Positions 13,922-22,791 are shown, numbered from the stretch's first letter. The stretch: 27,739 nt of DNA from Candidatus Peribacteria bacterium (GCA_943349385.1 CALQZM010000004.1:1-27739), one strand, 5' to 3'. The notes: a model not told the origin generated them from the letters alone. A program made the numbers and translations.

Positions 13922-15664
13922 ATGAATAAATTTACAGAACTTGGCTTAAATCCAGCCATTATCAAGGCTCTTATAGAGTTAGGATTTGAAACACCTACGC
14001 CTATTCAGGCGCAAGCGATTCCACATGTATTAAATTCCGATCAGGATTTAGTGGCTTTAGCTCAAACAGGTACAGGTAAAACTGCTGCTTTCGGGTTGCC
14101 AGTATTGCACCAAATTGATTCTAAGAATCATAAAACTCAGGCAATTATACTTTGCCCTACCCGTGAGCTTTGCTTACAAATTCATGCTGATTTAGCTAAA
14201 TATGCTAAGTATTCAGAAGGTGTAAATGTAGTAGCCGTATACGGTGGATCTAGTATTGGTGGTCAAATTAAAGATCTTAAAAGAGGTGCTCAAATAGTTG
14301 TTGGAACGCCCGGAAGAGTACAAGATTTAATTGATCGTCGTGCTTTAAATATTTCAGAAATTCAATGGTTAGTACTTGATGAAGCAGACGAAATGTTAAA
14401 TATGGGTTTTAAAGAAGAAATTGATAAAATCCTAATTACAACTCCTAAAACAAAAAGAACTTTGTTATTCTCGGCTACTATGCCAAGAGGAATTAGCATG
14501 ATTACTAAACAGTACATGAAAAATCCTTTTGAAATCAGTGTAGGCGAAAAAAACGGTTCTTCTAAAAAAATTCAACACGTTTATTACATTGTACCAGAAC
14601 GTGAACGATATGAAACTTTACGAAGAGTATTGGATGTTGAAACTGATATTTACGGAATTGTTTTCTGTAGAACAAAAGTTGAAACTCAAGAAGTCGCAAG
14701 TAAATTAATGCAAGATGGTTACCCTGCAGAAGCTATCCACGGTGATTTATCGCAAGATCAAAGAACAAAAGTTATGGCTCGGTTTAGAAAACGAAATATC
14801 CAAATTCTAGTTGCTACCGATGTAGCTGCTCGTGGGATCGATGTAAAAGACTTAACTCATGTAATTAACTATAATTTACCTGATAGTCTTGAAACATATA
14901 CTCACCGAAGTGGACGAACTGGTCGTGCCGATAAAAGTGGTATCTCGATTGTAATTGTAAACTTAAAAGAGCAAAGACAAATTCGTACAATTGAAAAACG
15001 AGTAGGAGTAACTTTTGAAAAACTATTAGTTCCTAAAGGTGAAGATATTGTAGCTCGAAAATTAGCTCACTTACTTAATTTAGTTGAAGATCTTGAAGTT
15101 TTACCAGAAGCTGAAAAATTTATGAATGATTATTTAGCTACTATTGAAAACAAATTTGAATATAAAGATATCGCCTTAAAACTTTTGAATTTACATGTGA
15201 AAAGTGTTTTAACAAAATACAAAAATGCACCTGATGTTAATGTCCATGGTACTCCTAGGGATTTCGGTAGAGATGGTGGTGGACAGTTCGGACGTGATTT
15301 TAGCGGAAGAAATAGAAGTGCCGGTGGACGTGATCGTACAGATGACAGACGTCGTGGTGGTGCAGGTAGAGATGATTCTGCTGTAGCACGTGGCGGTGAT
15401 CGTGATAGAACTCGTAGACCAGCTGTTGAGAAAAACTATGTATTCGTAGAAGTTAATTTGAACCTTGGCAGAAAAGATGATTTCTCTAAGAAAGATTTAT
15501 TCCAATTAATAAATGCTCAACGGAGTTTAAAAGGTGCCGAAATTGGAACTATCGAAGTTGGCTCAACTCAAACTGTATTTGAAATTGATAAAAATCTAGA
15601 GTCAGCTGCAAGAAAATTCTTACCTGGAACAAAATTCAACGGTAAAGATGTAGATGTAATTTAG
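13922..15664 (+). CDS. DEAD-box RNA helicase with RGG linker and DbpA-type RNA-binding domain
   Basis: This is an ATP-dependent RNA helicase of the DeaD/CsdA/DbpA group (580 residues), acting in ribosome assembly and RNA unwinding. Visible motifs are the Q motif (GFETPTPIQAQAIP, 21-34), AQTGTGKT (47-54), PTREL (79-83), TPGR (129-132), DEAD (153-156), SAT (184-186), the ATDVAARGID helicase-C block (298-307) and HRSGRTGR (328-335). Residues 444-500 are rich in Arg, Gly and Asp (RDFGRDGGGQFGRDF, RDRTDDRRRGG). Residues 505-580 (YVFVEVNLNLGRKDDFSKKDL...) match the small DbpA RNA-binding fold. Here the RGG stretch precedes that fold, whereas RGG-rich tails usually come last. The leader can form alternative hairpins. 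The gene is convergent with the subtilase. Confidence 0.94.
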   Translation: MNKFTELGLNPAIIKALIELGFETPTPIQAQAIPHVLNSDQDLVALAQTGTGKTAAFGLPVLHQIDSKNHKTQAIILCPTRELCLQIHADLAKYAKYSEGVNVVAVYGGSSIGGQIKDLKRGAQIVVGTPGRVQDLIDRRALNISEIQWLVLDEADEMLNMGFKEEIDKILITTPKTKRTLLFSATMPRGISMITKQYMKNPFEISVGEKNGSSKKIQHVYYIVPERERYETLRRVLDVETDIYGIVFCRTKVETQEVASKLMQDGYPAEAIHGDLSQDQRTKVMARFRKRNIQILVATDVAARGIDVKDLTHVINYNLPDSLETYTHRSGRTGRADKSGISIVIVNLKEQRQIRTIEKRVGVTFEKLLVPKGEDIVARKLAHLLNLVEDLEVLPEAEKFMNDYLATIENKFEYKDIALKLLNLHVKSVLTKYKNAPDVNVHGTPRDFGRDGGGQFGRDFSGRNRSAGGRDRTDDRRRGGAGRDDSAVARGGDRDRTRRPAVEKNYVFVEVNLNLGRKDDFSKKDLFQLINAQRSLKGAEIGTIEVGSTQTVFEIDKNLESAARKFLPGTKFNGKDVDVI

Positions 15665-15689
15665 TTTTTAGTCCAAAAGTATAAACATA

Positions 15690-15759
15690 AAATGGCAAAG
15701 AGTTAATTAAGTTACTATAGCTTAATTATTAAGTAGCAATGCTACTATCTTTGCCATTT
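15690..15759 (-). terminator. Three-stem structure at the helicase/subtilase junction, probable terminator
   Basis: A 12-bp outer stem pairs 15690-15701 (AAATGGCAAAGA) with 15748-15759 (TCTTTGCCATTT). It encloses two further hairpins: TAATTAAG (15704-15711) with CTTAATTA (15721-15728), and AGTAGC-AAT-GCTACT (15732-15746). Together they form a three-way junction. On the minus strand it is followed by a T-rich run, so it can terminate the subtilase transcript, and its distal part overlaps the last subtilase codons. It may also stop plus-strand helicase transcripts. Confidence 0.6.
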
Positions 15760-18406
15760 CTCCCCTAGTAATTGTATCTGCTGGGGCAAAGCTAGTTGCC
15801 GTCTTACCTTGTACGATACCCTTGTTATAGGCGTATTTTAGATAGGGTGTGTACCAATCTGTGCTAGATACATCGGTAAAAGGGAGAGCGGTAGTGGCTG
15901 ATTCAGATATATCTACTTTCTTTGCTGTAATTAGCATTTTTAGTGCTTCGGCTCTAGTAATTTGATTATTAGGTTTAAAAGTTCCGACGCTGAATCCAGT
16001 GGCGATTCCGTATGTTGAAGCATTATTTACATAGCTATAAAACCAGTCTTGCTTTGATACATCGGTAAATTGTGTGGAGTCAATGTTCTGTAAGGTATAT
16101 TTAAAGGATAGTAATGAGATTTTTGTTAGTTCAGCTCTCGTTATTTGGTCGTTTGGGGCGAATTCAGTTGGAGTTCGTCCTTGGACTATATTTAATGACT
16201 GAAGTTGTTCAATATAAGATTTAGCCCAGTGGGTTTGGGTGTCAGTAAAATTGGTTGAGATTGTTCTAATAATATCTTCGGGATTTAATTCAGGTGTCTC
16301 GAGTGGGATTTCGCTGAAAGGTACAATATTTTTATTGGTTGGAGTTGATCCTCCGCCTCCACCTCCACCTCCACCTGAACTGGCGATAGTCCAGGTTGCA
16401 GTTGTTGCAGTTGTTTGTGCGTTTCCATAGTCATCTACCCCGATTATGTTTATAGTTTGGGTTCCGGTACCTAACCCGCTTAAAGAAATATTTGTACTAA
16501 TATCTGTTGCTACATTGTATTCTCCGTTATTTAGTTTGTATTTATAATTTGTGATATCTAAGTTTTGGCTAGAAACTGTAATGTTTGCAGTTCTACTAGT
16601 TGTGCCACTTTCGGGAGTTCCCGTAATAGTTAAAGATTCTTCTTCGATTAATAAATCGATACTTATATTTGCCGAAGTAATAAATTCTGAAGTTTCAAAA
16701 AGATTGTTTAGTTTGAATCTAACTTGAATATCTTCTTGGACTGTTTGGTCGAGTCCGGTTAAGTCTTCGTGGCTAAGATTTAAGGTAAAACTAGAAGTTG
16801 TGCTAGTTTTATATTGGTTATCGTTCCAATTTTCACTTAAGCTGCTTGATTCGTCTACGTTAGTAGGGTCGTTAAATGTTGCGCCGCCATCGATACTGTA
16901 TTCAAAATTTTGTAGGGTTACAGGTAGTCCGGTGATTGTATCGCTTGGAGTAAAGCTTACGGTAAGGAGTTTGGTACCGTCCATAGTTTGAATAGTTGAA
17001 TCAATTAGTCCTGTAAGGTTGGATTCGTAAGTTAAGGCGTTGTAAATGTTTAGTCTTTTGCCACTAACGCTCTTATTATTTAGAGCTTGTAATTGATCGC
17101 CTGAATTGATAATTAAATTAATAATTTGTTGATTGGTATATGCAGGGAAAAAGTTTTTTACTAAAGATACTGCCCCGCTAACTATTGGGGCTGAGAATGA
17201 GGTGCCGTTAGTATAGCAGTAACTTGCGTCACTTAGAGATGAGTTTTCACCATCGCAGGTGTCAGTAATTCCAGTGCTCGCTATTCTTACTCCAGGTGCA
17301 GCTAAATCTACGGTGGTTAAACCGTAGTTTGTGAATGAAGCTGCAGCATCATTATAGTCAGTAGCTGAGACTGAAATTATATTGCTTGAATCGTAAGCTG
17401 CTGGGTAGCTTGGCGTACTCTCTAAATCGTCGGAGTCGTTCCCTGCTGCTGCAACAAAGATTCCAGGGAATGATTCGATAGCAGCTTTTTCGGATTGCGA
17501 AAAGCCTGGTCCTCCAAAACTCGCATTAATTATGTCGGCGCTATTATTTGTAGCAAAATTTATGGCATCTATCTCATCGGCAACTGTGCCAGTTCCGTTT
17601 TGATTTACAACTTTTAGAGCCATTATTTTGACGTTCGGATTCATTCCGGTTATACCTAAATTATTATTAGGGTCTGCAGCAATAATTCCAGATACAAGCG
17701 TTCCATGTCCATTGCTCTTAAGGTTGTCGTCAGTAGGGTCGTTATCTCCTATTTCTGCGTCACCATTTACGAAGTCCCAGCCGTGATTTGGGCATCCGCC
17801 CTCAATTAATTCGTTACTTTGGTTGTAGCATTCTAGGCTTCCGTCCCAAAGTTGATTTTGTAGGTCTTCGTGAGTATTGAGAATACCTGAATCTAGAACA
17901 GCAACGATAATTTCATTGTTATTTTCTGGAGTTAGATCGGTAGACTCTAGCCAGTCTATATCAGCATCGTTAGTACCTTGAATCAGTTGGTCATTATTGT
18001 CTGTTCCAAGCGATTGCCCTTCATTGTTTAGGTAATACTGTAGACCAAAAAAGGTATCATTAGGTATAGCTGCAATACTTCTAAGGTAGTTAGGTTCTGC
18101 GTATTCTACCGCTGGATTGTTTTTGAGCGTTTGAATTATTTCTTGAGTAGATTCAGTTTCGCTGGTTATTAAGGCTATGTTTAAATTCTGATATACTTGG
18201 TCATCGTTTATTGTTAGTTCTGATTCGTTTAATTGCTCAATTTTTCGAAGTGAATTATCTAGTGCATAATTTTCTTTAATTTTTACTATTACTTCACCTT
18301 CAACGTATTCTCCAGTTATTAGTTCTGAATTAGCAAAAGTTGTAGTAGCCGGGAGTATGTTTAGTATTAATGTTGTAATTAATATGGATGAGAAATATTT
18401 TTTCAT
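15722..18406 (-). CDS. Secreted subtilisin-like serine protease with three SLH domains
   Basis: This is an 894-residue cell-surface protease. The signal peptide is MKKYFSSILITTLILNILPA... (cleavage near residue 25). A propeptide-like region follows (about 30-105; GEYVEGEVIVKIKE, ...PAVEYAEPNYL). The S8 catalytic domain (about 115-455) has the triad Asp172 (VAVLDSGI), His234 (NGHGTLVSGI) and Ser403 (NGTSFSAPIVSG), with the oxyanion Asn in AAAGNDS. Two Ig-like or beta-rich stretches (about 460-670) lead to a nine-Gly hinge (678-686). Three S-layer homology repeats (about 718-894) each have the FTD...W...Y pattern and an ITR(A/G)E end. SLH domains bind secondary cell-wall polymer, which would hold the enzyme on the envelope. 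Likely roles are surface protein processing or nutrient peptide release. No pyruvylation gene is in the window. Confidence 0.93.
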   Translation of the reverse strand: MKKYFSSILITTLILNILPATTTFANSELITGEYVEGEVIVKIKENYALDNSLRKIEQLNESELTINDDQVYQNLNIALITSETESTQEIIQTLKNNPAVEYAEPNYLRSIAAIPNDTFFGLQYYLNNEGQSLGTDNNDQLIQGTNDADIDWLESTDLTPENNNEIIVAVLDSGILNTHEDLQNQLWDGSLECYNQSNELIEGGCPNHGWDFVNGDAEIGDNDPTDDNLKSNGHGTLVSGIIAADPNNNLGITGMNPNVKIMALKVVNQNGTGTVADEIDAINFATNNSADIINASFGGPGFSQSEKAAIESFPGIFVAAAGNDSDDLESTPSYPAAYDSSNIISVSATDYNDAAASFTNYGLTTVDLAAPGVRIASTGITDTCDGENSSLSDASYCYTNGTSFSAPIVSGAVSLVKNFFPAYTNQQIINLIINSGDQLQALNNKSVSGKRLNIYNALTYESNLTGLIDSTIQTMDGTKLLTVSFTPSDTITGLPVTLQNFEYSIDGGATFNDPTNVDESSSLSENWNDNQYKTSTTSSFTLNLSHEDLTGLDQTVQEDIQVRFKLNNLFETSEFITSANISIDLLIEEESLTITGTPESGTTSRTANITVSSQNLDITNYKYKLNNGEYNVATDISTNISLSGLGTGTQTINIIGVDDYGNAQTTATTATWTIASSGGGGGGGGGSTPTNKNIVPFSEIPLETPELNPEDIIRTISTNFTDTQTHWAKSYIEQLQSLNIVQGRTPTEFAPNDQITRAELTKISLLSFKYTLQNIDSTQFTDVSKQDWFYSYVNNASTYGIATGFSVGTFKPNNQITRAEALKMLITAKKVDISESATTALPFTDVSSTDWYTPYLKYAYNKGIVQGKTATSFAPADTITRGEMAKIVALLLNN

Positions 18407-18455
18407 TATTTAGGATCTTTAATTTGTATAATATGTAGCTATTTTAATCTATTAT

Positions 18456-18484
18456 TTGACTTTGTAATACCTTTTATATAGTTT
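18456..18484 (+). promoter_or_regulatory. Weak candidate promoter for lysS
   Basis: TTGACT (18456-18461) is followed by TATAGT at 15 nt spacing or TAGTTT at 17 nt, before the ATG at 18509. Only the -35 is convincing. Confidence 0.25.
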
Positions 18485-18508
18485 ATTTGAGCCTAGTATT
18501 TAATTTTT

Positions 18509-20089
18509 ATGATGAATCAAGTTGATTTGAACACTAATAGAATTGCTAGTGCTACGCTTGAGAAGTCGAAGAATTGGGCTGAATTTACTGTTGATAGAAT
18601 ATTAGAAAAGTTTCCTGATTTAGATTTATATACTTGTGCAGCTGGAATTAGTCCGTCTGGAGTTGTCCATTTTGGAAATTTTAGAGACATTATGACTTCG
18701 TTAAGTATTGTAAATGAGTTAAAAAAACGAGGTAAAAAGGCTAGACTTTTATTTTCTTGGGATAATTTTGATAGATTTAGAAAAGTCCCAAAAAATTTTG
18801 ATCTTGAAAAATATGTTCCATTTATAGGACTACCTTTAACTGCTGTACCTGATCCAACTGGTGAAACTGAAAGTTATGCGCGAAAAGCTGAGATAGAATT
18901 TGAGACTACCATGCAAATTTTAGGTGTTGAGTTAGAGTATAGATATCAAACTCAATGTTATACTTCTGGAATGTATAAAGAGCAAATTATTAAAGCTCTA
19001 CAAAACAAATCTAGAATTGCAGAAATTATTTATGGGTTTATGTCAGAAAAAGCTAGAACTGAAAAATTTGAAAGTTATGCAGCTTTTGAAGCTGATTTTT
19101 GGCCGATTGCTGTTTATTCTAAATTTAATAATAAAGATAATACAAGAATTTTGTCTTTTGATGGAGTTTCGAAAGTTACTTATTTCTGTACCGATACTAA
19201 TCAAGAAGCTGAATTAGATTTTAATACCGATACTAATGCTAAGTTATCTTGGAAAATTGACTGGCCAATGCGTTGGCAATTTGAAGGTGTAGTTTTTGAA
19301 CCAGGTGGTAAAGATCATGCCACGCCCGGTGGAAGTTATGATGTATCTGCAGTTATTGCAAAAGAAATTTTTGGTTATGAATCCCCTATTTTTGTTGGCT
19401 ACGATTTTGTGGGGATTACAGGACTTGAAGGTAAAATGTCGAGTTCGGCTGGAAACGCTATGTCGCCTGCTGAATTGTTACAAGTTTATACTGTTGATTT
19501 ATTAAAATTTACCTACGAAAAAACTCCGCCTCAACGCACTTTTAATTTATCGTTTGGACCAGAAATTTATAGACAGTATGATGATTTAGATAAAATCCAA
19601 CCTGAATTAAATTCTATTCCGTTTAAACATGCTGTGGCTTATGGCCAAATTGTTAACTGGAACCCAAATAAATTAGTAGAGTTATTAAGAGGGATTGATT
19701 TAGAGTATAATAATAAGTCTATTTTGGAACGCTTACCTTGCGCTAAAAACTGGCTCGAAAAATACAATCCAGATGAAATGTTTAAATTGCTAGATACTCG
19801 TAATGAATCTTACTATTCTGACTTGTCTGAGTTAGAGAAATCTCAAATTGCTAACTTGGTTGAATACATTAAAACAGACTCTTGTGAAAGTATTGAAGCA
19901 ATTAATTTAAAAGTTTATGGTATTCCTAAAGATACTTCTTTAACGGAACAAGAAAATAAAAAATTGCAAAGAAATTTCTTTTCTCATATTTATTTCTTAT
20001 TATTCAATAAAAATACAGGGCCGCGTTTAGCAACTTATATTTGGGCTGTCGAAAAATCTGAATTGATTAAATTACTCGATTTTGCTTAA
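18509..20089 (+). CDS. lysS: Lysyl-tRNA synthetase, class I (archaeal-type)
   Basis: This enzyme charges tRNA-Lys with a class I catalytic fold, as in archaea, spirochaetes and some other bacteria, instead of the common class II LysRS. The 526 residues match the family. The HIGH-like motif is GISPSGVVHFGNFRD (46-60, His54 and Asn57), SWDNFDRFRKVP is the family block, EPGGKDHATPGGSYD (264-278) is a strongly conserved substrate-pocket region, and GKMSSSAGNAMSP holds the KMSKS equivalent (309-313). The C-terminal alpha-helical anticodon-binding region follows. Two consecutive ATG codons open the gene (18509, 18512), and there is no Shine-Dalgarno. It is divergent from the subtilase and convergent with ppa. 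No class II lysS is in the window. Confidence 0.95.
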   Translation: MMNQVDLNTNRIASATLEKSKNWAEFTVDRILEKFPDLDLYTCAAGISPSGVVHFGNFRDIMTSLSIVNELKKRGKKARLLFSWDNFDRFRKVPKNFDLEKYVPFIGLPLTAVPDPTGETESYARKAEIEFETTMQILGVELEYRYQTQCYTSGMYKEQIIKALQNKSRIAEIIYGFMSEKARTEKFESYAAFEADFWPIAVYSKFNNKDNTRILSFDGVSKVTYFCTDTNQEAELDFNTDTNAKLSWKIDWPMRWQFEGVVFEPGGKDHATPGGSYDVSAVIAKEIFGYESPIFVGYDFVGITGLEGKMSSSAGNAMSPAELLQVYTVDLLKFTYEKTPPQRTFNLSFGPEIYRQYDDLDKIQPELNSIPFKHAVAYGQIVNWNPNKLVELLRGIDLEYNNKSILERLPCAKNWLEKYNPDEMFKLLDTRNESYYSDLSELEKSQIANLVEYIKTDSCESIEAINLKVYGIPKDTSLTEQENKKLQRNFFSHIYFLLFNKNTGPRLATYIWAVEKSELIKLLDFA

Positions 20090-20115
20090 TTTTCTATTTT
20101 TTTGATTTTAGGTTT

Positions 20116-20208
20116 TTAATTTTCTAAAAAAAGTGTTTCTGCTGTCGTTGCACCTCCTAATCCTAAGGCAAACCCAAATAGGTTAACGATAGTGATTTTA
20201 GTTTGTTG
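20116..20208 (-). pseudogene. Possible remnant of a small membrane protein gene
   Basis: Between lysS and ppa a 30-codon minus-strand frame (stop TAA at 20116-20118) encodes KITIVNLFGFALGLGGATTAET..., a Gly/Ala-rich hydrophobic helix-like stretch. It has no ATG, GTG or TTG start and an in-frame TGA sits directly upstream (20209-20211). The composition looks coding, so it may be the remains of a small membrane protein gene. Chance cannot be excluded. Confidence 0.22.
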
Positions 20209-20227
20209 TCAGCGAAAAATTAGTGCA

Positions 20228-20761
20228 TTACTTGCTGAATTTAATTTTGTAATCTTGAATACTTTTTTCTATAATTTCTTTTGCTTTTTTGCTGTCTGCA
20301 AATCCGGTTACTTGAACAGATTTCTTTTCTAGTTTTTTATAGTCTTCAAAAAATGTTCTAATTTCATCAAGAATGTGTTGTGGTAATTCTGAAATGTCGT
20401 TGTAGTGTCTGTACTGAGGGTCATTTGCTGCTACCGCAAGGATTTTGTCGTCTGCTTCTCCTCCATCGATCATGTGCATTACTCCAATTGTTTTGGCGTT
20501 TAGCAGGCATAATGGTTGAAGCGTTACTTGGGTAAATACTAGTACATCAAGAGCATCTCCGTCGTCGCAGTATGTTTGTGGTATAAATCCGTAGTTGTAT
20601 GGATAGTGCATTGGCGAAGCCAAGACTCTGTCTAATCGCAATAGTCCTGTGTCTTTATCGATTTCGTATTTTGCTTTAGTTCCTTGGGGGATTTCTATTA
20701 CACAGTTTACGATTTCAGGTGATTGTTCTCCTGCGGGGATGTCATGCCAAGTATGTACCAT
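20228..20761 (-). CDS. ppa: Inorganic pyrophosphatase
   Basis: This soluble family I pyrophosphatase hydrolyses PPi to two phosphates with Mg2+, pulling biosynthetic reactions such as aminoacylation forward. The 177 residues match the bacterial hexameric enzyme. Signature regions are IEIPQGTKAKYEIDKDTG, LDRVLASPMHYPYNYGFIPQTYCDDGDALDVLV (which contains the metal-binding D..D....D motif) and the later DDKILAVAANDP and VQVTGFADSKKAKEII blocks. The ATG at 20761 has no Shine-Dalgarno. rlmN ends 70 nt upstream, so co-transcription from the rlmN promoter is plausible. Confidence 0.96.
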   Translation of the reverse strand: MVHTWHDIPAGEQSPEIVNCVIEIPQGTKAKYEIDKDTGLLRLDRVLASPMHYPYNYGFIPQTYCDDGDALDVLVFTQVTLQPLCLLNAKTIGVMHMIDGGEADDKILAVAANDPQYRHYNDISELPQHILDEIRTFFEDYKKLEKKSVQVTGFADSKKAKEIIEKSIQDYKIKFSK

Positions 20762-20831
20762 GGTTGTATTTTAAAATTATAAGCAATTTATTTATAACAA
20801 AATTGTGGCTTTAAATCTAGTTCATTTCTGC

Positions 20832-21884
20832 TTATATTTTAGTTTTAGATTGCTTATTTGAAAGTTGTCCGCAGGCCGCGTCGATGTCTGTCCCCATATT
20901 TTTTCTTCTGGTAACATTTACGCCGCTACCTTTTAGCTTATTCATAAATTTTTCGATGTCTTCTCCGGTACTGCATTCAAATTGTGTTCCAATATAATTA
21001 TATGGAATTAAATTTACTTTAACATTTCCAATTTTCATTACGAAGTCGGCAAGTTTTTTTGAGTGCATAGGGGTATCGTTTACTCCTCGGAGCATTACGT
21101 ATTCGAAAGTTAGGTGATGTTTTTTGTTTCCAAATTTGACTAAATATTCATGAGCCCATTCTTCGATTTTGTCTAAGAAATCATTGAATGTTGTTGGTAC
21201 GATATCTTTACGAGATGGTTGGTCGGCGCTATGAAGTGAGAGTGCAAGTCTTACGTGTGGCCACTCTGGATCATTGAGGATTTTTATTAGAGCAGGAATA
21301 ACTCCTACCGTTGAAACCGTTATTTTAGTAGGACCTAAGTCGGTATATTTTAATAGTTTGTTTAAGGTTTGTTTTACGTTTTCGTAATTAGCTAAAGGTT
21401 CACCCATCCCCATGAATACTATGTTGCTGATTCTTTGTTCTAAGTCTGGATTTTTCTTTAAAAAGTATTTCCAAAATCTATACTGATCGATTATTTCGTC
21501 GCAGTGTAAAGATTTTATTAGTCCCATTTTTCCAGTTGCACAAAATTCGCAAGCCATAGCGCATCCAACTTGAGATGATACGCAGACCGTCCATTGTCCT
21601 CTTTTGTTTTGCATTAATACTGTTTCAATAAGTTTACCGCCCTCGACTTCTAGAGTTGCTTTGTAGGTATCTTTGGAGCGACTATTTTGTATTAAGTTTT
21701 CTTTTACGCTAATAAACTCAAAGTCATCTTGAAGAGTTTGTCTCATTTCGGCAGGTATGTTGCTCATTTGTAGATAGTCTTCGAAATCATAGTTAAATAG
21801 ATTCTTTTCTAGCTGTTGAAATCGGAATTTAGGCTGATTTGGAAATAATTCTTCAAATCTTGCTTGTCTTGATTGATAGTTCAT
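20832..21884 (-). CDS. rlmN: Dual-specificity 23S rRNA A2503 / tRNA A37 C2-methyltransferase
   Basis: RlmN is a radical-SAM enzyme that methylates C2 of A2503 in 23S rRNA and A37 of some tRNAs, tuning the peptide exit tunnel and decoding. The 350 residues match the family. The [4Fe-4S] ligands are C108, C112 and C115 in GCAMACEFCATG, and MGMGEPLANYENV is the SAM-binding GEP motif. The methyl-carrying C-terminal Cys338 is in AACGQLSN. RRKNMGTDIDAACGQL is characteristic of RlmN, which distinguishes it from Cfr more by context than with certainty. It has a strong promoter and a short leader, and is divergent from the SIMPL gene. Confidence 0.95.
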   Translation of the reverse strand: MNYQSRQARFEELFPNQPKFRFQQLEKNLFNYDFEDYLQMSNIPAEMRQTLQDDFEFISVKENLIQNSRSKDTYKATLEVEGGKLIETVLMQNKRGQWTVCVSSQVGCAMACEFCATGKMGLIKSLHCDEIIDQYRFWKYFLKKNPDLEQRISNIVFMGMGEPLANYENVKQTLNKLLKYTDLGPTKITVSTVGVIPALIKILNDPEWPHVRLALSLHSADQPSRKDIVPTTFNDFLDKIEEWAHEYLVKFGNKKHHLTFEYVMLRGVNDTPMHSKKLADFVMKIGNVKVNLIPYNYIGTQFECSTGEDIEKFMNKLKGSGVNVTRRKNMGTDIDAACGQLSNKQSKTKI

Positions 21885-21905
21885 GAGTCTAATTTAAGTA
21901 TATAA

Positions 21906-21934
21906 TTTATACTGTACTATTTTTGTTTTGTCAA
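21906..21934 (-). promoter_or_regulatory. Near-consensus promoter for rlmN
   Basis: On the minus strand a perfect TTGACA (21929-21934), 17-nt spacer and TATAAA (21906-21911) are followed by the rlmN ATG at 21884. The predicted start lies about 15 nt before the ATG. ppa may share this transcript. Confidence 0.75.
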
Positions 21935-21954
21935 ACTGGTTTTAGTTTATTTAA

Positions 21955-21973
21955 AGCAAATATTTGCTAAAAT
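21955..21973 (+). promoter_or_regulatory. 14-bp palindrome overlapping a -10 box before the SIMPL gene
   Basis: AGCAAATATTTGCT (21955-21968) is a perfect palindrome directly before and overlapping TAAAAT (21968-21973), a -10-like hexamer about 26 nt before the ATG at 22000. It is placed like a repressor operator. No good -35 is visible, which would fit an activated or weak promoter. Confidence 0.35.
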
Positions 21974-21999
21974 CTAGACATAGTTTTTAATTTGTAAAA

Positions 22000-22791
22000 A
22001 TGTTAAATCAAAAGAATTTAATGAATTTGTTATATGGTTCTTTAATTGTTTTCTTGGTCGCAGCTACTATTTCAACCATTAGTTTTGCTACTACTTACTC
22101 TACTAAAAGTGGACCAGACAATTACCGTACCTTTACTGTAAATGCCGAAGGAAAAGCTGTTGGAGTACCTGATATCGCTCAATTTAGTTACACAGTATTT
22201 ACTCAAGGTGGAAACGAAGTTGCTAATATAGAATCTGAGAATACAAAAAAAGTTAAAGCAATTCGCGATTTTATACTAAAATCTGGAGTAGATGAAGATG
22301 ATATCAAAACAGATAATTACTCTGTTGAACCAAAATATAAGTATTCTCAATGTAGAGATGATGGTACTTGCCCAGAACCGGTAATTACTGGTTATACCGT
22401 TTCGCAATCTACAACTGTAAAAGTACGGGATTTAGTTAAAGCTGGTGATATTTTAACAGGAGTTTCTGGATTAGGGGTTAATTCGGTTTCTCAGCTTAGT
22501 TTCGTAGTCGATGATAAAACTGCATTAGAAAATAAAGCTCGTAAAGAAGCTATTGCTAAAGCTAAATCTAAGGCTGATGCAACTGCTGATGCTGGTGAAT
22601 TTAGACTAGGTAAATTGATCTCGATTTCTGAAAATTTAATGGGAGGTACGCCTTATTATGGTATGGCTGCAGCTGACATGAAATATGCTGACCAACCGGT
22701 TGCTGAATCTATGCCTATTGCTACTGTAGAATTGAATCCAGGAACCGAAGAAGTTCTTATTAACGTAAGTTTAACTTATTCAATAAAATAG
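22000..22791 (+). CDS. SIMPL-domain (DUF541) exported protein
   Basis: The 263-residue protein has an N-terminal hydrophobic segment (about 10-30, LLYGSLIVFLVAATISTISFA), a signal peptide or anchor, followed by a SIMPL domain. Typical features are TFTVNAEGKAVGVPDIAQFSYTV near the start, the ENTKKVKAIRDFILKSGVDEDDIKTDNYSVEPKY helix-strand unit, YTVSQSTTVKVRDL, the ALENKARKEAIAKAKSKADATADA helix and a final strand VLINVSLTYSI. Family members form oligomeric surface or periplasmic proteins (for example YggE-like, linked to oxidative stress), but the molecular function is not established. The gene is monocistronic, with its own strong terminator. Confidence 0.85.
   Translation: MLNQKNLMNLLYGSLIVFLVAATISTISFATTYSTKSGPDNYRTFTVNAEGKAVGVPDIAQFSYTVFTQGGNEVANIESENTKKVKAIRDFILKSGVDEDDIKTDNYSVEPKYKYSQCRDDGTCPEPVITGYTVSQSTTVKVRDLVKAGDILTGVSGLGVNSVSQLSFVVDDKTALENKARKEAIAKAKSKADATADAGEFRLGKLISISENLMGGTPYYGMAAADMKYADQPVAESMPIATVELNPGTEEVLINVSLTYSIK

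Noticed and set aside
16239..16430. Plus-strand frame with a nine-proline run
   Set aside because: It is the antisense of the poly-glycine hinge of the subtilase and has no independent support.
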